NCBI GenBank assembly: GCA_025454395.1
Contig: JALOOM010000008.1
Location: 1-64,000 of the forward strand
Reading direction: 5' to 3'
DNA: 64,000 nucleotides
Source: Elainella sp. Prado103
GTDB lineage: Bacteria > Cyanobacteriota > Cyanobacteriia > Elainellales > Elainellaceae
In this document: positions 37,288 to 45,497 of the stretch, one piece after another
Layout of the letters: every line of letters begins with the position of its first letter
How positions within the stretch are numbered: position 1 is the stretch's first letter
The notes under the pieces: model-generated
Seen by the model: only the letters and a program-made list of their open reading frames with translations
Told to the model about the DNA's origin: nothing
Database searches by the model: none
Program-made: the position numbers and the translations under genes

Positions 37288-39633
37288 CTAGTAACGCTCC
37301 CAGGGGGGTTGAAAACCGCGCTGCTGCAAGAATCCTTCCTCAATGCGCTGTTGCTGTTGAGCTAAAGCCGCGTCGTTTGGACGAGTCTGCTGCATCTCTT
37401 CCAGCCGCTCAAGGGCATTCAGCCGTCTGCCTTGCGTCACTTCCAGATCCACCAGCGCGGTTTGCGCCCCCAAGTTGGTCGGATCGATCGCTAACACTTT
37501 GTTATAAAGACCGATCGCCTGGTCATACTGTCGTTGGGCAAACCGCACTCCACCCAATGCTGACAACGCATCTACATTATCAGGATTGCGATCCACCGCC
37601 GCCTGAAAGGCTCGACCCGCTTGCCGCAAATCCCCCTGTTGTTGGGCCAGTTGCCCCTGCACCAAATAGACATTCGGGTTGTCTGGATCCTGGGCAATGA
37701 GCTGATCGAGATAGGCCTGGGCGGCCGCCGGATCCCGATCGGCCAAAACCTGAACATACCGCAGTTGAATGGAGGTATCGTTTGGGTTGTTTTGCAGTAA
37801 GGTCACATAAATGGCTTCCCGATCGGGGCTCGGCGGCAAAGCCGCCACTAAACTGTAGAGTTCGGGGGGGGTATCCGAACTAGGACGCGCTGCCAACCAG
37901 CGATCCAACACTTGCTGAGCTTCTGCCTCTGAGATTAAGCCTGCCTGATAAGCCAAACTGGTTCGACCTAAGATTAAAGCTGGATCTTGCGGGTTGCGCG
38001 CTATCAACTCATCGTAGATCGCCACTGCCTCCGCCAAACGGCCTTGGCTCTGCCGAATCCCAGCCAACCCCTGCAAAGCGCTATCGACCAGGGTTACATC
38101 AGCGGGGTTATTGGCAATGATCGCCTCATAGCGACTGGCACTGGCCTCCAAATTCCCTTGCTGGCGATCGACCTCAGCCCGCAACAACTCACTGTAGAAA
38201 GCCGCAAATTCATCTTGACTCCGCGCTTCATAGGCAGCAAGAGCTGATTCAGCCGCAGCAAAGTTACGACGTTGCACCTCCATCTGAGCAATGCGGTAAT
38301 ACAACCGGGGCTCATCGACGTTGGCAGCGACCAAGAATTCGTAGTAGGGCAACAGCGTCGGGTTGGGGTTTTCTAGCCGCACCAGCGATCGGGCAATCAC
38401 ACTTTGCTGATAGGGGTCGGCTGGCAACGGCTGCATGGCCGCCTCAAGGCGATCGGTCAGTTCCACTTCAGAAATCACCCCAAGTTCTCGCTCTAACACC
38501 GCTTCCGCAATTTGAAAACTGCGATCGTTCGGCTGTTGTTGCAACAATTGCCGGTAAATTTCCAGAGCATAGAGCTGCGCTTCAATTTGCGGAAATCCGG
38601 TTAAGACATCGGCAATTTCCCGCCCAATACTGACGGTTAAATAGTCCCGCTCTTGGGATAACACCTCCTCAAACAGCGGAATGGCTTGATCGGTATAGTA
38701 ATCATCGCCACTGTAACGCCCAATTGCAATTAGCGATCGGGCCAAGATCATGCGGGAATCTCGTCGGCCGCGCAAAGGATCAAGCACCAGCAGGGCCGTA
38801 TCAACCTGTCCCACGGCGGCATAGCTGACGGCTAACTCTGCTCGCATCCGAATCGTAGTGCCATCCAGTTGAGGATTGCGCCTCAGTTCCTGCTCTAACA
38901 GTTGAATGCCCTGTTCCGGGTTGCCGCTTTCCCGCAATGCCAGCGCATAGGCTGTGGCTGCCCCCCCGGTCACCGATCGACCTGTGGCTTGATAGCGGGC
39001 AAACAATTCCAGACTACGAGCATAATCACCACTATAGGCAAAGACTTCAGCCGCTCCCACCAGCACTTCCGGAGTCGGATTCGAGCGCAGCACAATTTCA
39101 TAGTCGGCGATGGCAGCCGTGAAGCGCCCTTGATAGCCGTAGAGCAGAGCCCGTTGGCTTAACGCAGCTAAGTCATTGGGATTCTGGGTCAGTAGGGTAT
39201 CCAATGCGGCAATGCCGCGATCTTGCCATTCGATCCGGTAGCCACCTAGCACCCCCAATCGATAGAGGGCAGTGCGATTGAAGGGATCTAGTTCGAGCAC
39301 TTGCTCATAAGCAGCAAAGGCGGCATCAATCTGTCCAGCCTGTTCATAGGCAGTAGCCAAACCCAAGCGTGCTTCTACCGACTGGGGATTATTGCGCACG
39401 GCCTGTTCAAAAATCGGAATAGACTGATCGACTAACCCCTGATTGAGGAGACGGTAAGCATCCTGGACTGACTGCGCCCAAACCGGGCGAATTCCTCCAA
39501 TCGGCAAGGCGATTTGCAGCAACAATAGCCCCAGTAAACTCGCGACATTCCAGCGGGGGTGACGGGTTCGCAAAGGACGATGGGTTCGCAAAGGACGATG
39601 AGTTTGCAAAGGACGATGGGTTCGTTGCATCAT
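37288..39633 (-). CDS. TPR protein, likely periplasmic half of a split BcsC
   Basis: 781 residues. After a repeat-derived basic N-terminus (HRPLR copies, residues 4-22), a signal peptide follows (ASLLGLLLLQIALP ... PVWAQ, about 30-54). The rest is about 18 tetratricopeptide-type helix pairs, for example ARLGLATAYEQAGQIDAAFA and ALSALGGVRFAQRQYDQAIG. In BcsC of proteobacteria such a TPR solenoid is joined to a 16-strand outer-membrane barrel; here it ends without one. The next gene upstream encodes a barrel-like protein and overlaps it by 4 bp (ATGA). I infer that the two act together as the outer-membrane cellulose exporter. Confidence 0.85.
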   Translation of the reverse strand: MMQRTHRPLQTHRPLRTHRPLRTRHPRWNVASLLGLLLLQIALPIGGIRPVWAQSVQDAYRLLNQGLVDQSIPIFEQAVRNNPQSVEARLGLATAYEQAGQIDAAFAAYEQVLELDPFNRTALYRLGVLGGYRIEWQDRGIAALDTLLTQNPNDLAALSQRALLYGYQGRFTAAIADYEIVLRSNPTPEVLVGAAEVFAYSGDYARSLELFARYQATGRSVTGGAATAYALALRESGNPEQGIQLLEQELRRNPQLDGTTIRMRAELAVSYAAVGQVDTALLVLDPLRGRRDSRMILARSLIAIGRYSGDDYYTDQAIPLFEEVLSQERDYLTVSIGREIADVLTGFPQIEAQLYALEIYRQLLQQQPNDRSFQIAEAVLERELGVISEVELTDRLEAAMQPLPADPYQQSVIARSLVRLENPNPTLLPYYEFLVAANVDEPRLYYRIAQMEVQRRNFAAAESALAAYEARSQDEFAAFYSELLRAEVDRQQGNLEASASRYEAIIANNPADVTLVDSALQGLAGIRQSQGRLAEAVAIYDELIARNPQDPALILGRTSLAYQAGLISEAEAQQVLDRWLAARPSSDTPPELYSLVAALPPSPDREAIYVTLLQNNPNDTSIQLRYVQVLADRDPAAAQAYLDQLIAQDPDNPNVYLVQGQLAQQQGDLRQAGRAFQAAVDRNPDNVDALSALGGVRFAQRQYDQAIGLYNKVLAIDPTNLGAQTALVDLEVTQGRRLNALERLEEMQQTRPNDAALAQQQQRIEEGFLQQRGFQPPWERY
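39561..39623. repeat. 18-bp minisatellite at the TPR gene start
   Basis: About 3.5 copies of GACGATGGGTTCGCAAAG (plus strand). On the minus strand it encodes tandem THRPLR peptides at the very N-terminus of the TPR protein, before its signal peptide. Confidence 0.85.
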
Positions 39634-41408
39634 GGCTGCCTCCGAGGAACTAAATCCAGATCGGCACGGATGCGGAACCCGGCGATCGTTTCTGAGAATT
39701 CATCCAAGCCCTGGAACGTAAAGCCCAACCGGAGGCTGTCTAACACCTGGAAGTCGTAGAAGGCCTCTAGCACATCGGGCTGATCACCATCCCGCAAATC
39801 TCCATTAGAAAGCAAGCGTCCGTAGCCAACCCCCAGTCGATCGTTCTCCATAAACAGATCCAATAAATTCATGCCAAAGCTGTAAGTAGTGGCCGTGCGA
39901 TCGACCCCATCGTTTTCATACCAGCCATAGCGGGCAAACAATCCCAGGTTAATTTCGGGAATAAAGTACTCGGCGTTAATGCCATAGCCCCGCTCTTGAT
40001 CCCCATCCCGCAAGCCAAATTCGCCATTACTGCGTTGAATCTGAAAAATTTCTTCAAAGCCCGTATCGGCTCCGGCATCTTCAGCAGTGATATAGGTACC
40101 GCGCACAATCAAGTTACCGAGTCGGGCTCCGATTTCTCCAGCAAAACCATTCACCTGAAACTCACTGATACTGCGATCGGAGGAAAACACCGAGGCTTTC
40201 ACTTCAATTTCGTCAATAATCGTCCAGTTGAGCACTGCCGCTTGCCGCGAGCCTAACCCCGCTGCCGATAGGGCCGGATTGGTAGCAAACACCGGATTGA
40301 AGAAGTGAGTCGCACTGTCTTTCGCAAAACTGTTGCGATCGAAATAGGAGGTAAGGTCAACTTGCCCAACCACTAACCGCAGATTGGGGTAATCGGGCAC
40401 AGAAGCGGCTACATAGAGTTCATTGATCGATAACCCATCATCCCCCGATTCGCTGAACACATCTCCAGCCGTGAAGTCAATGCTGGCACCCACTTGCAAT
40501 TCCGGTAGGATCGGATACACACCCGTTACCCGCATCCGAGCAGAATCTTCGCCGCCTTGATAGAGGTAGACTCCCTGAAATTGGAGTGAAGGCGGTGTAA
40601 TGGCTCGCGAGGCAGAGGCATCGCTCGTTTCAGTCAAATTCTCTCTCGTTCCGTCTGCCCGATCGGGTTGAGCGGTCTGCGCGACATCAGCGGACTCGGG
40701 CACATCCAGCGGTGCAACGGGCTGATACGGGGGTGGCGTTGAGGGCGAGGATTGAGCAAAAGAGGGTTGAGCCGGTGGAGGCGGGGTCGGAGCCGTCCGA
40801 TCGGCCAGCGGTGGTGTACCGGGTACCGGAATCACCGGCGATTGGGCTACATCCGGCCGTTGATAAACCGATCGCGGCGGAATGGCCAGATTCTGCGGAG
40901 GATTAAAATTGAACTGCTCCGTAGGATTGCAATCGGCCAGGCAATTCTCTGAAATGGACACCGAGTCAGTCGGTAACCCTTGAGCCACTGGCTGACCCCC
41001 TTGAGCCACTGGCTGATCAGCCGCAACACCCATCGAGCCTGCAAGCATGGTTCTCTGCTCAGGATGGCGATCGGGATATTCTTGACGGGTAGCCCCGCCA
41101 GGACGAACTGGGGTTATGGTTTCAGCAGCAGTTTCAGTAGCAGTTTCAGTAGCGGCTGTTCGATCAACTTCTGGATTGACTTCTAGATCAACCAGATCAA
41201 CTTCAGATCGATCGGGGGTCGTACGGGCAATGACATCGGCAGGAGGGGGATCCGCTGGAGTTGACCCCGTCGGGGAAGTTGATGGCAAAACGGGTTGGGC
41301 AACAACAGGTGTAGAGATGGCTATTATATTCAGCCCCAGACAAATCATCATCCAAGGACTAATAGTCATCCAACCACTTAAGGCAACAAGGTTAGACTGA
41401 CTCGTCAT
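39630..41408 (-). CDS. Outer-membrane beta-barrel protein, likely barrel half of a split BcsC
   Basis: 592 residues. Signal peptide 1-38 (cut after VVAQ), then about 245 residues of low-complexity linker rich in P, A, T and Q, with a tandem TATE/TAAE run. From about residue 290 the sequence alternates polar and hydrophobic residues in strands typical of a barrel, ending IAGFRIRADLDLVPRRQP: e.g. LQFQGVYLYQGGEDSARMRV, LRLVVGQVDLTSYFDR, LGLFARYGWYEND. It looks like a porin. As the first gene of the cellulose operon, overlapping the TPR gene, the best guess is the export pore. A general carbohydrate porin is the alternative. The usual C-terminal aromatic residue is absent. Confidence 0.7.
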   Translation of the reverse strand: MTSQSNLVALSGWMTISPWMMICLGLNIIAISTPVVAQPVLPSTSPTGSTPADPPPADVIARTTPDRSEVDLVDLEVNPEVDRTAATETATETAAETITPVRPGGATRQEYPDRHPEQRTMLAGSMGVAADQPVAQGGQPVAQGLPTDSVSISENCLADCNPTEQFNFNPPQNLAIPPRSVYQRPDVAQSPVIPVPGTPPLADRTAPTPPPPAQPSFAQSSPSTPPPYQPVAPLDVPESADVAQTAQPDRADGTRENLTETSDASASRAITPPSLQFQGVYLYQGGEDSARMRVTGVYPILPELQVGASIDFTAGDVFSESGDDGLSINELYVAASVPDYPNLRLVVGQVDLTSYFDRNSFAKDSATHFFNPVFATNPALSAAGLGSRQAAVLNWTIIDEIEVKASVFSSDRSISEFQVNGFAGEIGARLGNLIVRGTYITAEDAGADTGFEEIFQIQRSNGEFGLRDGDQERGYGINAEYFIPEINLGLFARYGWYENDGVDRTATTYSFGMNLLDLFMENDRLGVGYGRLLSNGDLRDGDQPDVLEAFYDFQVLDSLRLGFTFQGLDEFSETIAGFRIRADLDLVPRRQP

Positions 41409-41695
41409 GATTCCGCTTCGGTAAATTGAGAATAATCGCGCTCGCTGAAATAATCACAATAATTACTCAGAGGAGTCGAACTACACTGGATCGTTCAGCA
41501 GCATGGGTTGGAATAATAAGGATGGTCATCATGGCGTTTCTGTCCCTGGGATGATCGGGTGAGATCCATCGAGTTGGCGAGGTTCAAACTGCTTCACTTA
41601 GGCCAGTAAAACAAAATTTGCCCCGTTATGCTCGTCATATCTCCATGATTCAAAGCTTTAAAACAATTCATTCTACTTCTCTTTACCTGTCCTTT

Positions 41696-42484
41696 ATGCG
41701 ATTCAATCTACTCGCCCACCTCCAGCAACAACCTCAGATCAGTTGGGCAACTTGCCATCAGCTCATCACAGTTATCAGCCTCTTGGCTTGCTTGCTGAAC
41801 AGTAGTGGATGTGCCTCCCTACGTCAACTCAATCCGGCTACGACTTCATCAGCCATAGACTTATCCATTTCACGAGTGGTTCCAACTAGCAGTGGTCGCT
41901 ATCTGGTCACTGGCCGTACCACCCTACCGGATCAAACCCGCTTGACCGTTATGGCAATCCGCTCATTCCAATCGACCAACCCAGAGGCTGAACAATCCTC
42001 TTATGTCATCTTGGATCGGCAGATAGTAGAAGTGAACGAAACGACCTGGACGGCGAATCTGGGACTCTGGAAACCGGCTGCCCCAACAGGACAACCCCAA
42101 GAAGCTTGGCAGCAAACTCCTGACTATGGCAAGATGAAGCCGGAACAGTCTGTCACCTTTGTGGTTACAGCTATGGCGACGGCAGAGATGGTAACGGCAA
42201 AGATGATGCCAGACCTATCCAGTCAACCCTCGGAATCACACTCACCCATCAGAACCCTGGATTCAACTTCACAAAATCCACTGTTACGATACACCCCTGA
42301 AGGTGACCCCTACCTCCAAGCCAGTACTCAACTGTCGATCGCTCCACCGATCGGAGCACCTCTACCCACCCTCTCGTCGTCACCTCGTTCGATACCATCG
42401 ATCCAGGCGACGACCGCAGCAGAGCAGGTGATCCCTCAGCCGCACACTGACCTACCCCTGAAAACAGAAGCATTTTTACGCTAA
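41696..42484 (+). CDS. Putative lipoprotein, unknown function
   Basis: 262 residues from the ATG at 41696. A hydrophobic stretch is followed by the lipobox-like LNSSGC (Cys about 40). The mature part has a beta-rich domain (GRYLVTGRTTLPDQTRLTVMA) of about 100 residues that resembles no family I can name, then a Ser/Pro-rich tail. Longer in-frame starts exist at 41645 and 41618 (TTG). It is divergent from the cellulose operon. Its stop overlaps the stop of the convergent next gene by 4 bp. Confidence 0.65.
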   Translation: MRFNLLAHLQQQPQISWATCHQLITVISLLACLLNSSGCASLRQLNPATTSSAIDLSISRVVPTSSGRYLVTGRTTLPDQTRLTVMAIRSFQSTNPEAEQSSYVILDRQIVEVNETTWTANLGLWKPAAPTGQPQEAWQQTPDYGKMKPEQSVTFVVTAMATAEMVTAKMMPDLSSQPSESHSPIRTLDSTSQNPLLRYTPEGDPYLQASTQLSIAPPIGAPLPTLSSSPRSIPSIQATTAAEQVIPQPHTDLPLKTEAFLR

Positions 42485-42993
42485 GTGTTTCCCGATCTAA
42501 ATGCCACCTGCGCATGTCCATTTTGGTGGGCTAGTTCAGCTCGCATCCCTGATTGCTTCAACACGGGTGGTTTTTTACGTTTGGGCGGATGCTTCGGTTG
42601 CTGCCGGGATTGGACAAAATCATCTGACAAGAAGTGGTCTAGTCCCGAAGCCTGCAAACGGCTTGGAGAAAAGCTCAATTTCTCGATCAGGGCTTCTTTT
42701 TCAGTTAACTGCTGCTTCAAATTAGACATCTGGCTTTCGATCCGATCTAGTCTGCGTGCTGACTGCTGCCAACGCATCATTGCCAAATGAGTTGCACCTG
42801 CACCGATTCCTAAGGTCAACGCTAAACCCAGATAAGGAATAGATAAGTCCCTAAACTGTCCTACAAAAACTGGTTTGCCTTCGAGTTGAATTTCAACCGG
42901 TTTTGTACCTAGGGTTGCTAAGGGAAGCGTTGCTGCCGCAAAGATCGCGCTCCCTAGGAACACAGCGGACAGTAGATGCTTTGAAAAACTCAT
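42481..42993 (-). CDS. Membrane protein with coiled coil, unknown function
   Basis: 170 residues. Two membrane segments (about 8-28 and 52-72), then a coiled coil (RRLDRIESQMSNLKQQLTEKEALIEKL) and a basic C-terminal tail (PKHPPKRKKPP). The short loop between the helices (PVEIQLEGKPVFVGQFRD) is probably periplasmic. It resembles small cyanobacterial hypothetical proteins; no function is suggested. The gene converges with 41696-42484. Confidence 0.7.
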   Translation of the reverse strand: MSFSKHLLSAVFLGSAIFAAATLPLATLGTKPVEIQLEGKPVFVGQFRDLSIPYLGLALTLGIGAGATHLAMMRWQQSARRLDRIESQMSNLKQQLTEKEALIEKLSFSPSRLQASGLDHFLSDDFVQSRQQPKHPPKRKKPPVLKQSGMRAELAHQNGHAQVAFRSGNT

Positions 42994-44074
42994 AGTTCAA
43001 GCCTTGTTTGGATGATTTGAATCGACCTAATCTCTAGACCCGAAAGAGCTTCAGTAATGTGTAGGCTCTTCAATCTCAACCGGAATACACAGGATTTCAG
43101 TAAGTCGGCATATCCTTCTTAGTGTTCAAGCTACCCCTAGTTTCCGTGTTTCGACGTAAGGATTCTATCAAAAACAAAGTTTTTCTTTAAATTTTTTATG
43201 AATTTCAGATCACCCACCATACAACTAAAAATAGCTAAAAACCAAACCAGGACATGATTACAGCAGAGTTTTTGCCTCCATGACCACTGCCAACCAGGGG
43301 GTGGATCACCCCTTGCCCAGAACAACACTATTCGACTCGGGGGAGCAAATTCTCATCCCACTCCGCAACTTCCGCAATTAATCTTAATATTGAATCACAG
43401 ATCCACAATCAGATGCACCTCTAAATGAACAATAGCATTCATGTTGCAATCAACACTGCGGTTATGACATACGTCTACGTATATTTTCAGGTAAAGGACT
43501 GAGTGATGAGGCCATAAGCAGTGCTGCAGGAAGAACAGCCCAGCGTAAGAGACTATCAGTCATCTAATCGCATCACGCTACGTTGCATCACGCTACACCT
43601 AGAAAATAGAGGAGCCCAGTTCAGAGCCTATGGAACGTGCAACTAGGATGATTTGGTTATCATTATTTGTTAAAAATCACCCTGAAGCAGCACGCCAACC
43701 CAAAATCAGCATAATTGCTGAGGTCAGTTTCTGAAATAATCGACCTTGTCCTAACCCATCCTCAAGTGGCACGCCAACCTAAAATCAGCATAATTGCTGA
43801 GGTCAGTTGCTGAAATAATTCCCATTCCAATCAACCAATATGTTCTGATATCCCAGATCCCAATTCTTTTTTTGAAGGAAATCTGAATCGGAGCCCAAAA
43901 ACTCCAGATCTCTGCTTCACCAGACAGTTATAGTCCAATAGTTATAGTTCAATATAGTCCAACAGTTATAGTCCAGACGTGATCAATGGGTGGGAATGCG
44001 CTTTACAGAAGCCCCCTCATCCATATAAAGTCGTGAACTAGGCTGTTGTTGAATTCCGCTAAATTGCTCTGTCT
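42994..44074. other. 1.1-kb non-coding stretch with duplicated stem-loop
   Basis: No convincing gene. It carries a 60-bp element in two copies (see 43681-43819), short tandem repeats near 43567-43596 (GCATCACGCTAC) and 43927-43977 (ATAGTCCAA/CAGTT variants), and AT-rich sequence near 43160-43210. A 63-codon minus-strand frame at 43137-43328 has no family features and is not called. Confidence 0.6.
43681..43819. repeat. Duplicated 60-bp element with internal stem-loop
   Basis: Two copies, 43681-43740 and 43760-43819, about 93% alike, 79 bp apart. Each contains TCAGCA-TAAT-TGCTGA, a 6-bp perfect hairpin, flanked by ACC and GGT that can extend the stem. It has no coding frame and no T-tract, so it is not a terminator. 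It could be a protein-binding site, an RNA element or part of a small mobile repeat. Confidence 0.8.
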
Positions 44075-44788
44075 ATGTTCTACGACTGGCTTACCATCAG
44101 CCATTTTACGATGTTCGGACTGCTAGTCGGATTTGCAGTCGCCCATAGTGGGTTGGCCGCCCTGCGATCCCGTGGCGAGAAGTGGATGGGTGCCAGGCTC
44201 TATCGCGTTCTGTTTGCGCTCGTGAGCATTCCCTTCGCCACCGTGCTCATCTTATATTTCATTCCACACCGCTATGATGGCTTACGCCTCTGGAATTTGC
44301 AGGGGATCGCAGGCATAGAGCCACTGGTGTGGATCCTATCTGCAATTTCCTTTTTGTTTCTCTACCCCGCCACCTTTAATTTGTTGGAAGTTGCCGCGAT
44401 CCAAAAACCGCAAGTCCACCTATTTGAGCGAGGCATTATCCGCATCACCCGTCACCCCCAAATGGTCGGTCAAGTGATTTGGTGTCTGGCTCATACGCTG
44501 TGGGTCGGCACCACCTTCATGCTCGTGACCTCCGCTGGGTTGATTCTGCATCATTTATTCGCCGTTTGGCATGGCGATCGACGACTACATGCCCGGCATG
44601 GGGAATCCTTTGAAATCTTAAAATCTCGAACTTCAGTCATCCCATTTTTGGCCATCCTACAAGGGCGGCAAACCCTGAATTGGCAAGAGTTTCTGCGGCC
44701 TGCCTACATCGGGGTTACCCTATTTGTGCTGCTATTTTGGTGGGCCCATCCCCTACTAATCCGTGCGTCGGGGAACGTAGGCTGGTAG
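44075..44788 (+). CDS. NnrU / Z-ISO-like membrane protein
   Basis: 237 residues with about six transmembrane helices. It matches the NnrU family, which includes plant 15-cis-zeta-carotene isomerase (Z-ISO): VAHSGLAALRSRGE near the N-terminus, ITRHPQMVGQVIWCLAHTLW and HHLFAVWHGDRRL in the middle. The histidines in RHPQM, AHTLW and HHLF are the sort that bind haem in Z-ISO. In cyanobacteria a carotenoid role is plausible but not proven from sequence. ATG at 44075. A thioredoxin gene follows after 51 bp on the same strand. Confidence 0.85.
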   Translation: MFYDWLTISHFTMFGLLVGFAVAHSGLAALRSRGEKWMGARLYRVLFALVSIPFATVLILYFIPHRYDGLRLWNLQGIAGIEPLVWILSAISFLFLYPATFNLLEVAAIQKPQVHLFERGIIRITRHPQMVGQVIWCLAHTLWVGTTFMLVTSAGLILHHLFAVWHGDRRLHARHGESFEILKSRTSVIPFLAILQGRQTLNWQEFLRPAYIGVTLFVLLFWWAHPLLIRASGNVGW

Positions 44789-44839
44789 CATGATCCCAAA
44801 GCAGAGATTAAGCATTTTATATCTGGTTTAAGAGGCATC

Positions 44840-45199
44840 ATGGCATTAGCAGTTAACGAACTCACTTTTAAGCAAGAAGTTTTAGGATCGACATCGCCCG
44901 TTTTAGTCAATATTTGGGCTCCCTGGTGCGGCGTTTGCCGGATGATCAATCCCATGCTGACCGATCTTCAAGCTGCTTGGCATGGCCAAGTTAAGCTAGT
45001 CAGCATTAATGCGGATGACAATTTACGCCTGACCAGCAGCTATCGCATTAGCACTTTGCCGACCGTGATGCTGTTCGATCAAGGTAAGTTACTCTGCCGT
45101 CTCGACCAATTCAAAAATCGAGATGATTTTCAACGGGCTTGTGCAGATTTAGAAACTGCCTTGCAAGGCGTAATGCTGCATTACAGCTATTCAGCCTAA
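44840..45199 (+). CDS. Thioredoxin-family protein, WCGVC active site
   Basis: 119 residues, one thioredoxin fold: VLVNIWAPWCGVCRMINPML holds the redox pair, and ISTLPTVMLFDQGKLL has the cis-proline. The active site is CGVC where classic thioredoxins have CGPC, so the redox potential may be less reducing. It has no signal peptide and is probably a stromal-side (cytoplasmic) oxidoreductase. ATG at 44840 with GAGG upstream. Possibly co-transcribed with the NnrU-like gene. Confidence 0.9.
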   Translation: MALAVNELTFKQEVLGSTSPVLVNIWAPWCGVCRMINPMLTDLQAAWHGQVKLVSINADDNLRLTSSYRISTLPTVMLFDQGKLLCRLDQFKNRDDFQRACADLETALQGVMLHYSYSA

Positions 45200-45497
45200 T
45201 CTGGGCATTGTTCAACTGAGCCAGTCAACCCTAACCTCATTGCCATCTTGATCCCCAGTTGCAACCGGAGCATTCATCGTCAGTCAACCGGCAATTCGGC
45301 CATCGCCACCAGTATTGAGGTGACAACCAGGGGCTTAAGCCTCTAGTTACTTCCCATCTTGGCAATGTCCTCACGATCCTGACTACCGCCATAGCTCATG
45401 GAGCATTTCATAGGGCAGTCTTCGGCATGGAGCTGCCCCGAAATTGTCGATCCAGAACATTTTTCACCTTGGCTGATTTCAAACCTTAGAAAACTCA

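Noticed and set aside
43137-43328. 63-codon minus-strand open frame in the 1.1-kb gap.
   Set aside because: No ribosome site, no family features, unusual composition; it overlaps an AT-rich non-coding stretch.
45329-45344. GGGGCTTAAGCCTC palindrome as an IS or terminator end.
   Set aside because: No loop to form a hairpin, no T-tract, no transposase remnant nearby.
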